Shown here: piece by piece, positions 1-8,133 of the stretch
How the letters are laid out: every line of letters begins with the position of its first letter
How positions within the stretch are numbered: the first letter of the stretch is position 1
Assembly (NCBI GenBank): GCA_019239445.1
Contig: JAFAZV010000082.1
Span: 1 to 47,975 of the forward strand
Direction: 5' to 3'
Source: Solirubrobacterales bacterium
Lineage (GTDB): Bacteria > Actinomycetota > Thermoleophilia > Solirubrobacterales > Solirubrobacteraceae
DNA: 47,975 nucleotides
The notes under the pieces: generated by a model
What the model was told of the DNA's origin: nothing
Databases searched by the model: none
The model's input: the letters and a program-made list of their open reading frames with translations, nothing else
Position numbers and translations under genes: made by a program

Positions 1-207
1 GCCGCCGATGACGATGTCCTCGTAGGGACGGAGCTCGTGCTCGGCGCCCAGCTCTGCCAGCGGTAAGCCTTCGTGGCCGCTGATGCCCAGGCGCATGAGT
101 TCGAGCCCGGCGGCTGCCGTTGTTGCTACGGCGCCGCCCACGCCGACAACGGCGAGTCCGAGGCGAGCAGCCCGGGGCGAAGCGGAATGGGTACTGGAAT
201 CGGACAC
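1..207 (-). CDS. ino1: Inositol-3-phosphate synthase, N-terminal fragment (cut by window start)
   Basis: Reverse-strand GTG at 207 with AGGAGG upstream. Reads VSDSSTHSASPRAARLGLAVVGVGGAVATTAAAGLELMRLGISGHEGLPLAELGAEHELRPYEDIVIGG, like the Rossmann N-terminus of myo-inositol-phosphate synthase (GGAVATT..AGLELM, PYED.V.GG). Confidence 0.72.
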   Translation of the reverse strand, partial: MSDSSTHSASPRAARLGLAVVGVGGAVATTAAAGLELMRLGISGHEGLPLAELGAEHELRPYEDIVIGG

Positions 208-265
208 GGCGGATCCTCCTCGGGAGCCGGCGCCAACCTCGGCGGGATTCAGTTGCTACACACGG

Positions 266-295
266 AGTATAGATAAATCTGCGTACTGCGTTGAA
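266..295 (-). promoter_or_regulatory. Candidate promoter for the inositol-phosphate synthase gene
   Basis: Reverse strand TTCAAC (290-295), 18-nt spacer, TATACT (266-271), upstream of the GTG at 207 in an AT-richer patch. Confidence 0.35.
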
Positions 296-306
296 TAAGC
301 CGGGCG

Positions 307-325
307 GGACCGGATTTGCCGGTCC
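307..325 (-). terminator. Hairpin 3' of the cupin gene, candidate terminator
   Basis: Perfect 7-bp stem GGACCGG-ATTTG-CCGGTCC. No U-tract. Confidence 0.4.
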
Positions 326-418
326 GGCCTGTCGGCGGGGCGCTTAGGGGCGGCCGACCGCCGGTCTGGTCAGCCTGCTCGGCCGCACGCGTTGGAACGT
401 CGAGGTCCCGGGGGCGCG

Positions 419-832
419 TCAGCTGCGAGGCGAAGGGGCGGCGGCATACTCGTCGTCGCTCACGTGCTCGCCCCAGTGCGCGGCGGCGTGCTCGTCGTCC
501 ACCTCGTTCAGAGCCAGGTGGACCATCAAGCGGTTGGCAGTGGCGCCGTGCCAGTGTTCCTCGCCGGGCTCGAAGAACACGCGGTCGCCGGGCCGGATGA
601 GCTCGATCGAGCCGCCACGGCGCTGACAGAGCCCGATGCCCTCGGTGACGTAGATCGTCTGGCCGAGCGGATGGGTGTGCCACGCGGTTCGTGCGCCGGG
701 CGTGAAGTGCACCAGGTTGGCCTGGACGCGCGCCGGCGCTTGCGGGACCGCTACGGCATCGATGTAGACCTCACCGGTGAACCAATCGGCCGGTCCCTTG
801 GCGGTGTCGGTGCTGCTGCGGGTTATCTGCAT
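419..832 (-). CDS. Cupin-domain protein
   Basis: MQITRSS... with FTPGARTAWHTHPLGQTIYVTEG and PGDRVFFEPGEEHWHGA cupin motifs. The ORF-track start (982) looks over-extended. Confidence 0.85.
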   Translation of the reverse strand: MQITRSSTDTAKGPADWFTGEVYIDAVAVPQAPARVQANLVHFTPGARTAWHTHPLGQTIYVTEGIGLCQRRGGSIELIRPGDRVFFEPGEEHWHGATANRLMVHLALNEVDDEHAAAHWGEHVSDDEYAAAPSPRS

Positions 833-935
833 GGTGTGTCTCCGTTCAAGCGGCGGTGCGGGGCTGGTAGCTGTTCCGGCGGGCGCCACGGGCTGTCGCG
901 CGTGCCGCCGGCGCCGCCGGGGTATCGCTCGTGGC

Positions 936-1502
936 ATGTCGGCGGACAAGACGGCGTTGATCGTGATCGACATGCTCAACACCTATGAGCATGAGGACGG
1001 AGAGCCGCTCAAGGCATCGGCGCGCCGCGCGGTGCCGGCGATCGCGTCGCTGCTGGAGAAGGCGCGCGAGCAAGAGGCGTTGATCGTCTATGTCAACGAC
1101 AACCACGGTGATTGGAGCGCCGGTCACAGCGAGCTGATAGAGCAGACGCGGGACGCCGCCGGGCCTGAGCTGGTGGACGACATCGCGCCTCCGAATGATG
1201 TTCCCTTCCTGCTCAAGGCGCGTCATTCGATCTTCTACGAGACGCCGATCGAGTACCTGCTCAACCAACAGGGCGTCCGGCGGATCGTGCTGACTGGTCA
1301 GGTGACCGAGCAGTGCATCCTCTACTCGGCGCTCGACGCTTATATCCGCCACTTCGACGTGGCGGTCGTCCGGGATGCGGTGGCGCATATCGACGAGCGG
1401 CTGGCCGACGCGGCGCTGAAGATGATGCAGCGGAACATGGGCGCCGAGATCGTCGATACGCGATCATGCGACTTCCGGCATCCCAGGCTCGGGAGCGTTT
1501 GA
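936..1502 (+). CDS. Isochorismatase-family cysteine hydrolase
   Basis: MSADKTALIVIDMLNTY, then RRIVLTGQVTEQCILYSALDAYIRHFDVAVVRDAVAHID. Confidence 0.88.
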   Translation: MSADKTALIVIDMLNTYEHEDGEPLKASARRAVPAIASLLEKAREQEALIVYVNDNHGDWSAGHSELIEQTRDAAGPELVDDIAPPNDVPFLLKARHSIFYETPIEYLLNQQGVRRIVLTGQVTEQCILYSALDAYIRHFDVAVVRDAVAHIDERLADAALKMMQRNMGAEIVDTRSCDFRHPRLGSV

Positions 1503-1504
1503 GG

Positions 1505-1876
1505 CTACCCCTTGTCGTCTCGGCGCTGTCGTTCCTCCTGCTCGGGGGTGATGACACCTGACGCCAGTCTCCATTCGCGTACGGACGGCTTGTTGTCTTC
1601 GTCCGGCCAGACGCCGTGCTCGTCGAAGTACCTGCGTGCTTCCTCCTCGCGTTCACGCTCGCGGTCGCCGCTGACGCCGAGCCGGAACAGGAAGTTGATC
1701 AGCAGCACCGAGAGCCCGCCGCCGACGGCCATCGCGAAGCCTTCGACCCCGAACCCTCCCAGGTTGATGATGATCATGACGATCCCGGCGAGGACCATGA
1801 CGGCGCCAATGCCGTAGCGCACGACGAGCGTCCCGAGCGGAGGACGCGAGGGCGCAGGTCCCGGCGTGTCCGCCAT
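1505..1876 (-). CDS. Small integral membrane protein with charged C-terminal tail
   Basis: 123 aa, two hydrophobic segments, charged C-terminus; convergent with the isochorismatase gene. Confidence 0.65.
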   Translation of the reverse strand: MADTPGPAPSRPPLGTLVVRYGIGAVMVLAGIVMIIINLGGFGVEGFAMAVGGGLSVLLINFLFRLGVSGDREREREEEARRYFDEHGVWPDEDNKPSVREWRLASGVITPEQEERQRRDDKG

Positions 1877-1953
1877 GTCGAGCGGCTACCCCCGGCGTCT
1901 CGACGAAAAACGGTGCCTACACCGGAGGGTCGATGGGGTCGAAGAACCCCGCG

Positions 1954-2733
1954 TCAGGCCGGCTTGCGGGCGCGCACCGCGCATGTCGTGACAGTACGTA
2001 CGCGGCTTGCGCTGTCCTCGAGCAGGCTCCGCGCCGCGTCGATCTCTTGGTCCGATGCGCCGAGAGGCAGCATCCGGGGGCGGAGTCGCTCGAGCGTCAG
2101 CGACAGCAGGCGCGAGGTCAACGAGCCGCCGGGCTCACGGTGCGCGAGGTAGTCGGCTTGAACGTCGCCGGCGCCCACCGCCAGCAGGTCGTCGCATAGG
2201 CGGGCGCCGTAGCGTGGATCCCAGCCGCCGGCGATGAGTGCGTCGAGGAAACTCGACCAGGTTCGCTCCCAGGCAGGAGTGCGGGGGACCACGTCGACGG
2301 TCGTGAAGTCCGGATCGATGGCCGCGAACCATCCACCCGGGCGCACGGCGCTCATCAACCTTTCCAGCGCCTGCAGCCGAGCCGGCAGATGCATCAGCAG
2401 CAGCCGGGCGTGCACGAGGTCGAACGTCTCGGGACCGAGGCCGTCGGTCAGGAGGTCGTGGCGGCGGACCTCGACGTGGTCGCTCGCGAGCCGGTCCAGG
2501 AGGTTGGTATCGATATCCAGTGCGAGCACACGGCCGGCCGGACCGACACGCTCGGCCAGCATCCGCGTGACCGAGCCTCCGCCTGCACCGACGTCGAGGC
2601 ACCGCCACCCGTCCGCCACTCCGATCGCATCCAGCTGCCGGATGGTGAGCGGGTCGTGCTTCTCCTGGAGGAGCTCGAGCCGCGCACGCTCGAGCTCAGC
2701 CGCGTCCTGCTGCGAGAGAAGATATTCAGTCAA
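1954..2733 (-). CDS. SAM-dependent class I methyltransferase
   Basis: WRCLDVGAGGGSVTRMLAERVGPAGRVLALDID ... DLVHARLLLMHLPARLQALERLMSAVRPGGW. Confidence 0.88.
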   Translation of the reverse strand: MTEYLLSQQDAAELERARLELLQEKHDPLTIRQLDAIGVADGWRCLDVGAGGGSVTRMLAERVGPAGRVLALDIDTNLLDRLASDHVEVRRHDLLTDGLGPETFDLVHARLLLMHLPARLQALERLMSAVRPGGWFAAIDPDFTTVDVVPRTPAWERTWSSFLDALIAGGWDPRYGARLCDDLLAVGAGDVQADYLAHREPGGSLTSRLLSLTLERLRPRMLPLGASDQEIDAARSLLEDSASRVRTVTTCAVRARKPA

Positions 2734-3141
2734 GGCCGCTCGAGCGGATTCTGCACGTTGTGTACGGGCTCGATCAAGTTGAGCGCGGCGGCGCCGGCGG
2801 ACGACGGCGGGGGCCGCGGGGCCGCGGGGCGCATGGCAGCGTGGGCCAGGCCTCTAACGACGCGTCTCGGCCGTCCGAGAGGACCAAAAGTGACCACACC
2901 CGGAGGGCGATGGGCAAGTGGTCGCGATCGTGGTCCTCTATGGGCAGGATCTGCGACCACTCGTCTTTTGGCGTGCAAGGTGGTCGAATTTTCGCTGCTG
3001 TCCGCCACGTCGGCGCCCGTCCGAGGTGCGTGAGCCGAACCCTGAAGCGGCCGGTAGATCAGCGCGAGATCGTGCGGCTTGCCCGCGATGTTCAGCCGCA
3101 GCGGGAGCCGTACCGTCGCTGTGACCGGATAGGAGACTTCA

Positions 3142-4059
3142 ATGTTCGAGCACATCATCGTCGGGTGCGACGGCAGCGCCGGTGCCCGGGATGCGGTTGC
3201 CCTAGGGGCGAGGATCGCCTCGGTTCTCGGCAGCCGGCTCTCTCTGGTCGGCGTTTTTCCGAGCTCGCTGTTCCCGATTCCGGACAAGACCGACCGCAAG
3301 ACGCTGCGCGCCGAAGCGTTGGGGACGCTGCGGCGCGAGCGCGACCTCCTCGCGCCGGACGCATTGATCGACGCAATCGCAGATTTCTCGGTGCCCCACG
3401 CACTGCGTCATTGCGCGGAGCGGTGGCATGCCGGCCTCGTCATCGTCGGTTCGAGCCAATCAGCTCCGCTCGGCCACGTGGCAATCGGGCGTTTCTCGCG
3501 GCAGCTTCTCTACGACGCCCCCTTCTCGCTGGCGGTTGCCTCTCGAGGCTTGCACGAGCGAGACACGGCGTTGCGTGCGCTCGGTGTTGGCTGGGATGGC
3601 GGCGCGGAGGCGGATGCGGCGCTCGCGGCGGCGACCGAGCTGGCGCGAGCGGCGAACGCGCAGCTGCTTGTCCGGCGTGTCGTCGAGGACCGCGTTCCGC
3701 GCCTGAGCATGGAGGAGTGGATGGCGCGCCTGGATCAGAGCCACGAGGAGATGTGGGAAAGCGCGCGGGAGCCCGCGCTGGCTGAAGCAGAGGCGGCGGC
3801 CTCGCGACTGGAGGTGCAGGCGAAGGTTTCCGCTACGGTCGGCGATCCCGGTTACGAAATGCGCGCGCTGTCCGAGGCCGTCGACCTCATCGTGATCGGA
3901 TCGCGACGCTGGGGCCCTGCGGCGCGGCTCGTGAGCGGGGGAGTGGGAGAGACGCTGGTCAGGGACGCGAGCTCCTCGATTCTGATCGTGCCGCGGCCGA
4001 CGGAGGTGCACGAGCGCGGCGTCGCGACGACAACAACCGCGGCATCGGCACGAGGCTGA
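3142..4059 (+). CDS. Two-domain universal stress protein (UspA family)
   Basis: MFEHIIVGCDGSAGARDAVALGARIA...; second domain ends DLIVIGSRRWGPAARLVSGGVGETLVRDASSSILIVPR. Confidence 0.9.
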   Translation: MFEHIIVGCDGSAGARDAVALGARIASVLGSRLSLVGVFPSSLFPIPDKTDRKTLRAEALGTLRRERDLLAPDALIDAIADFSVPHALRHCAERWHAGLVIVGSSQSAPLGHVAIGRFSRQLLYDAPFSLAVASRGLHERDTALRALGVGWDGGAEADAALAAATELARAANAQLLVRRVVEDRVPRLSMEEWMARLDQSHEEMWESAREPALAEAEAAASRLEVQAKVSATVGDPGYEMRALSEAVDLIVIGSRRWGPAARLVSGGVGETLVRDASSSILIVPRPTEVHERGVATTTTAASARG

Positions 4060-4071
4060 GGGATCGCCTCT

Positions 4072-5127
4072 TCAGTTCGCGCCCGTCACGAATGCCGAGG
4101 TTGCTGCCTCCCGGCGAGAGAACATCTCGAGGCCGATCGACACCGGCCTGCGGCTGACTAGAACGTGGGAGGTGAGACGCTCAATCTCCTCGCGGGTTCC
4201 AGTGCCTAGTCCGCGTCGTGTGGCGTTCAGCGCACCGGCCGCCATCCCGAGCCGAAGGGCGTCGATTGTGCTCTTGCCGGTTGCAAGCCCAACGCCGATC
4301 GCGGCGAACATCGAGTCTCCGGTCCCGTGGTGGTCGACTGCCTCGAAAGCCGGTCCCGCCAATTCGGTGTAGACATGTTCCGCGCCTCCGTCGATCAGCA
4401 CGGCGGGCTCGGAAGCACGCGAGATGAGCACCTGCTGCGCGCCGGCCTCACGGAGCCGTAGCGCTGTCTGCACGATCTCCCCCCTCGAGAAGCCGGCCGC
4501 CAACTGGTCGCCAACCAACTCGTCGGCACTGAGGCGGAGCAGGTCGATCCCGCCCTCGAGAGCGGCCCAGAGCGGCGGGCCGGTGAGGTCGGCGATCACG
4601 AGCTTTCCATTTGTCCGCAGGTCGCTCGCCAGCCGCCGGTAGGCCGATGCCTCCACGAACCCGATTGGCTGACAGCCGGTCAGCAGTGTGACGTCTGCTT
4701 CCAAGCCGGCAGCAAGCGCGATGCCGTAGAGCTCGTCTGCGGCATGTCGACTCAGCGGCCGGCCGTCGACGTTGACAACCTCGACGCGCTCGCCGCTGCG
4801 CCTGTCATGTATGTAGACCCCATTGGCGCTCTGTCCATCGGCGACGCGGAGGCCGAGCGCCTCGGACTCGAGCAGTGCCTTCAGCACCGTTCCGGCCTCA
4901 CCCCCCAGCGAGCAGCACATGGCCACCTGAGCGCCGAGCGTGACAGCGAGCCGCGCGACCCAGAAGCCTTGGCCTCCCGGGTGCAGATGCACTTCGGGCT
5001 GCCCGGATCCGGGTTCGATCGTGATCGTGAGCAGCGGCGAGGGAGCAAATACGGCGAGACGTCCGCGCCGCTCTTGGTTGGCGCGTTGCGTGCGAACCAC
5101 GTTGCGGAGGGGTCGCCGGGCGTTCAT
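4072..5127 (-). CDS. PfkB-family carbohydrate kinase
   Basis: MNARRPLRNVVRT...; HPGGQGFWVARLAVTLGAQVAMCCSLGGEAG and C-terminal DHHGTGDSMFAAIGVGLATG. Start chosen at 5127 rather than the over-extended 5676. Confidence 0.85.
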   Translation of the reverse strand: MNARRPLRNVVRTQRANQERRGRLAVFAPSPLLTITIEPGSGQPEVHLHPGGQGFWVARLAVTLGAQVAMCCSLGGEAGTVLKALLESEALGLRVADGQSANGVYIHDRRSGERVEVVNVDGRPLSRHAADELYGIALAAGLEADVTLLTGCQPIGFVEASAYRRLASDLRTNGKLVIADLTGPPLWAALEGGIDLLRLSADELVGDQLAAGFSRGEIVQTALRLREAGAQQVLISRASEPAVLIDGGAEHVYTELAGPAFEAVDHHGTGDSMFAAIGVGLATGKSTIDALRLGMAAGALNATRRGLGTGTREEIERLTSHVLVSRRPVSIGLEMFSRREAATSAFVTGAN

Positions 5128-5289
5128 CGCTCTTCTCACATCGCTTCTGCCACGATCTTCTGGATTGGCATGGACCATCATGCGCCCACGGGTGGCCCAG
5201 GCGCATCCTGAAATATCCGTCGCGGGTTGCGGGCGATCACGGACGAGAACAAGGCAGTCTCGCCTGGGCGTTCGGTTCACCTGCCAACG

Positions 5290-5530
5290 ATGAGAAGCGT
5301 CGCCGTCGATCTCCACTGCCACATCCTTCCTGGCCTCGACGATGGCGCGCGTGACCTCGACGACGCGCTGGCGATGACGAGGCAAGCTGAAAGAGACGGA
5401 GTCGCGGCTGCCGCACGCGCATCCTCCCAGGCGGTGAGGTGTCCGTGACCACTTTGATCGACCTCGCCGACGGCGATCTGGCTGCGCTCTCGCTTGGGGG
5501 AGGTGGCCGCTGGATCCTGCTCGAGCCGGC
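5290..5530 (+). pseudogene. Decayed CpsB/YwqE-like PHP tyrosine phosphatase remnant with internal deletion and 3' truncation
   Basis: Frame A from ATG 5290: MRSVAVDLHCHILPGLDDGARDLDDALAMTRQAERDGV. Frame B from about 5418: RILPGGEVSVTTLIDLADGDLAALSLGGGGRWILLEPAG. Both resemble successive parts of CpsB-type phosphatases but lie in different frames with the middle missing. Confidence 0.65.
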
Positions 5531-5843
5531 TGGCGACGACGACGCGCCGGCCCAGGCGGCGGTCGACGACATAGCTGCCGCTCGAGCCACCGGTTCGCGC
5601 GACGCGTCGCGATCCCGGCAGCGCGGCCAGGAGCGGCTCCAGCACGGCTCCGGTCTCGCCGCCGAGCAAGCAGCACAGAATCGGCTCGGCGCCCATCTCA
5701 GCGGCCATCCGCGCCACCCACACGCCCTGCCCCGCGGCATGCACGTGTACGTCGTCGTCCCGGCCTCGCGCCTCGATGGTCACGCTCAGAAGCGGGTCGG
5801 GTCCGAAGATAGCCAGCGGCGGCGGTTCCTGGGATGAGCTCAA
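5531..5843 (-). pseudogene. Truncated PfkB-family kinase remnant (N-terminal part only)
   Basis: LAIFGPDPLLSVTIEARGRDDDVHVHAAGQGVWVARMAAEMGAEPILCCLLGGETGAVLEPLLAA...SYVVDRRLGRRVVVASRL aligns by eye with the N-terminus of the intact kinase at 4072-5127. PfkB similarity then ends where the cpsB-like remnant begins. Confidence 0.65.
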
Positions 5844-5995
5844 TCACTGCACGGTTCACCATCCCGCCGGAACTTCGCACCGGGAACGGCGTGCAGACGC
5901 CGCTGCGGTAAAGCCGCGACAACGCTTCCGTCCCGCTCGGATGACGAAGGGTCGACGCGAGACTAGGGTCGGCAGCGTTCCCAAGGAGGTCGGCC

Positions 5996-6454
5996 ATGCC
6001 CCCCACAGCCATCCAGCCGTTCCACGGCAGTTATCTGATGCCGGCATTCGAGCACGCCACCGTTGCGGATGCAATGCACCCCGGGATCCTGTCGTGTCAG
6101 GCCGATGCGTCCCTGACCGATGTGGCTCGGATGATGGCCGCCAACCATGTCCACTGTGTGGCAGTGATGACAACCACGCACGAAGACGGTGGGGCGGCGA
6201 TCGTGTGGGGGATCATCTCCGACCTCGACCTGTTGCGGGCCGGCGTCGTCCGGGGCCGCGACGACTGCGCGGGATCGCTTGCGCAGCAGCCGGTTATCAG
6301 CGTTTCGCCGAGCCTGCCGCTCCGGCAGGCCGGGGAGCTGATGCTCACGCACCACGCGAGCCATCTCGTAGTCGTCGCTCCGGATTCTCAGCGTCCGCTC
6401 GGGATCCTCTCGAGCCTGGATCTCGCCGGCGTGCTCGCTTGGGGGGAGGCGTGA
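5996..6454 (+). CDS. Tandem CBS-domain protein
   Basis: VADAMHPGILSCQADASLTDVARMMAANHVHCVAVM ... PVISVSPSLPLRQAGELMLTHHASHLVVV; AGGAGG upstream. Confidence 0.88.
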   Translation: MPPTAIQPFHGSYLMPAFEHATVADAMHPGILSCQADASLTDVARMMAANHVHCVAVMTTTHEDGGAAIVWGIISDLDLLRAGVVRGRDDCAGSLAQQPVISVSPSLPLRQAGELMLTHHASHLVVVAPDSQRPLGILSSLDLAGVLAWGEA

Positions 6455-6495
6455 GGATGCGCGGCAAATCAACGCCTATCGGACAGGAGACGGAA

Positions 6496-6774
6496 ATGGC
6501 AGCCGGTTCTTTGAATGCACAAACCCGCCGACATGTCTTCCGCGGCTTCGACAGTTCGATCGAGCGGCTGCTCGGCGCGGATATGAGATTGATCTACGGG
6601 ATGGCGGCGCCGATCCTCATGATCATCGGGCTGATCGTGGTGCTCGGCTTGTCGCCCGCGCCCTGGCTGGTCGCGGCGATCCTCGTGATCGAGATCGGCG
6701 GCCTTGGCGTCGTGGTCGCCGGCTTGCTCGAGATGCTGAACGACGAAGACGAGGACGAGCCGGGTGCGGCTTAG
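6496..6774 (+). CDS. Small membrane protein with acidic C-terminus
   Basis: MAAGSLNAQTRRHVFRGFDSSIERLLGADMRLIYGMAAPILMIIGLIVVLGLSPAPWLVAAILVIEIGGLGVVVAGLLEMLNDEDEDEPGAA; AGGAGA upstream. Confidence 0.65.
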   Translation: MAAGSLNAQTRRHVFRGFDSSIERLLGADMRLIYGMAAPILMIIGLIVVLGLSPAPWLVAAILVIEIGGLGVVVAGLLEMLNDEDEDEPGAA

Positions 6775-6800
6775 AAGCTTTCAGCTGGCGACGCCGAGGT

Positions 6801-7085
6801 TCACCTGGTGCTTTCGGAGCGGGAGCCTCGGCTTCGGCGCGGTCCCACGCAGGTCCCTGCGGTCATCTCGCGGGGGCCGTAGAGAGGCGCGGAGGCATCG
6901 CGGCTGATGTGGGAATCGAGCGCCTCGCGCAGGCGCTGGTTCTCCTCGCGCAGTCGAGCGTTTTCGACCTGCAGGCGCTGGACCTCGTCGCGAAGCTGCG
7001 GGTTCTCCGCGTACGAGCCGGGAGGCGAGTCCACGACGGTGCCGAGCATGTCGGTCAGGTTTGCGCGATGGCGGCGGCGCGGCAT
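6801..7085 (-). CDS. Small basic protein with leucine-zipper coiled coil (bZIP-like architecture)
   Basis: MPRRRHRANLTDMLGTVV...; zipper LRDEVQR LQVENAR LREENQR LREALDS in perfect heptads. Confidence 0.5.
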   Translation of the reverse strand: MPRRRHRANLTDMLGTVVDSPPGSYAENPQLRDEVQRLQVENARLREENQRLREALDSHISRDASAPLYGPREMTAGTCVGPRRSRGSRSESTR

Positions 7086-7239
7086 CCGAAAGCGTCGGCG
7101 TCTCGGCCCCGGAGAACTACGGACGCGGCTAGAGCCGGACCGGTGGTCGACCGCAAATCTCTGTGGCGGGACCACGATGTGGCCGAGGCGAAGGTTGCCT
7201 ACGTTCGAGCCAAAACGAGCCGACTCGAGGAGGTCGCCA

Positions 7240-8133
7240 GTGTTTTGGAACGTCTTGGTTGGTGTCGACGGCCGCCAGGGTGGTCGCGACGCCATCGCCC
7301 TCGCCCGGCAGCTCGCGGCGCCTCAGTCGACTCTCACGCTTGGCCACGTCTACGGCGCCGACTGGTTCATGGGTCGCGGCGCGGGGTTGGCGGTCGCCTA
7401 TGAACGCGAGGCAACCGAGCAACTGCTGCGCAGCGAGAGAACGCTCGCAGAGGTGGATGCCGAGCTTGACTGGGCGGCATTCGCGCCGCCCGCTCGCGGC
7501 CTGCACGAGCTAGCCGAGGAGCGAAAAGCCGATCTCCTCGTGGTCGGCTCGTCGCGTCACGCGCTGCTGGGACGAGTTCTCCTCGGCGACGACGCGCGCG
7601 CGGCGCTCGACGGTGCGCCGTGCGCGATCGCGATTGCGCCGCGGGGCTATCTCCAGAGCCAGCACGTGCTGACCAAAGTCGGCGTCGGCTATGACGGCTC
7701 GCCGGAGAGCAAGCACGCGCTCGCCGCCGCTCATGAGCTCGCGCAGCAGCACGCGGCGCAGATCTCCGCATTGCATGTCGTCTCGCTTCAGGACATTCGC
7801 GAGGAGCAGCCGATTCCGGCTGATTGGCCGGCGACCGCCGAAGAGCTCGTCGAGCGTGCGCGCGAAGACCTTGGACGTCTTGACGGCGTAGAGGCACGGG
7901 CGGTCTACGGCGGCCCCCGCGAGGAGCTCTCCCGGTTCAGCGATCGCGTCGATCTTCTGATCGTCGGTTCCCGCGGGTACGGGCCGGTGGGTCGGCTCAT
8001 GCACGGGAGCGTCTCTCGTTATCTCGTCGGCCACGTCGCGTGCCCGCTGCTCGTTCTGCCGCGGGGGGCGGGACGCGGGGTCGATGCTCATGCCGGACAC
8101 GCGGCCGGGACGCGCGTTGGCGCAGACGTCTGA
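7240..8133 (+). CDS. Two-domain universal stress protein (UspA family)
   Basis: GTG start preceded by GAGGAGGT; VFWNVLVGVDGRQGGRDAIALARQLAAPQ ... DLLIVGSRGYGPVGRLMHGSVSRYLVGHVACPLLVLPRG. Confidence 0.9.
   Translation: MFWNVLVGVDGRQGGRDAIALARQLAAPQSTLTLGHVYGADWFMGRGAGLAVAYEREATEQLLRSERTLAEVDAELDWAAFAPPARGLHELAEERKADLLVVGSSRHALLGRVLLGDDARAALDGAPCAIAIAPRGYLQSQHVLTKVGVGYDGSPESKHALAAAHELAQQHAAQISALHVVSLQDIREEQPIPADWPATAEELVERAREDLGRLDGVEARAVYGGPREELSRFSDRVDLLIVGSRGYGPVGRLMHGSVSRYLVGHVACPLLVLPRGAGRGVDAHAGHAAGTRVGADV

Noticed and set aside
2880-2896. ggaccaaaagtgacca upstream of usp as a DosR-like box
   Set aside because: Its reverse complement shares ACTTTTGG/GTCC with the DosR consensus only after allowing an extra base and several mismatches; not supportable without motif statistics.
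2389-3033. 214-aa + strand ORF
   Set aside because: Mostly antisense to the methyltransferase gene; no motifs.
2730-3299. 189-aa - strand ORF with a protein-like stretch (VTATVRLPLRLNIAGKPHDLALIYRPLQ)
   Set aside because: Overlaps the usp start antisense and shows no recognisable family; high GC3 alone is not enough in this genome.
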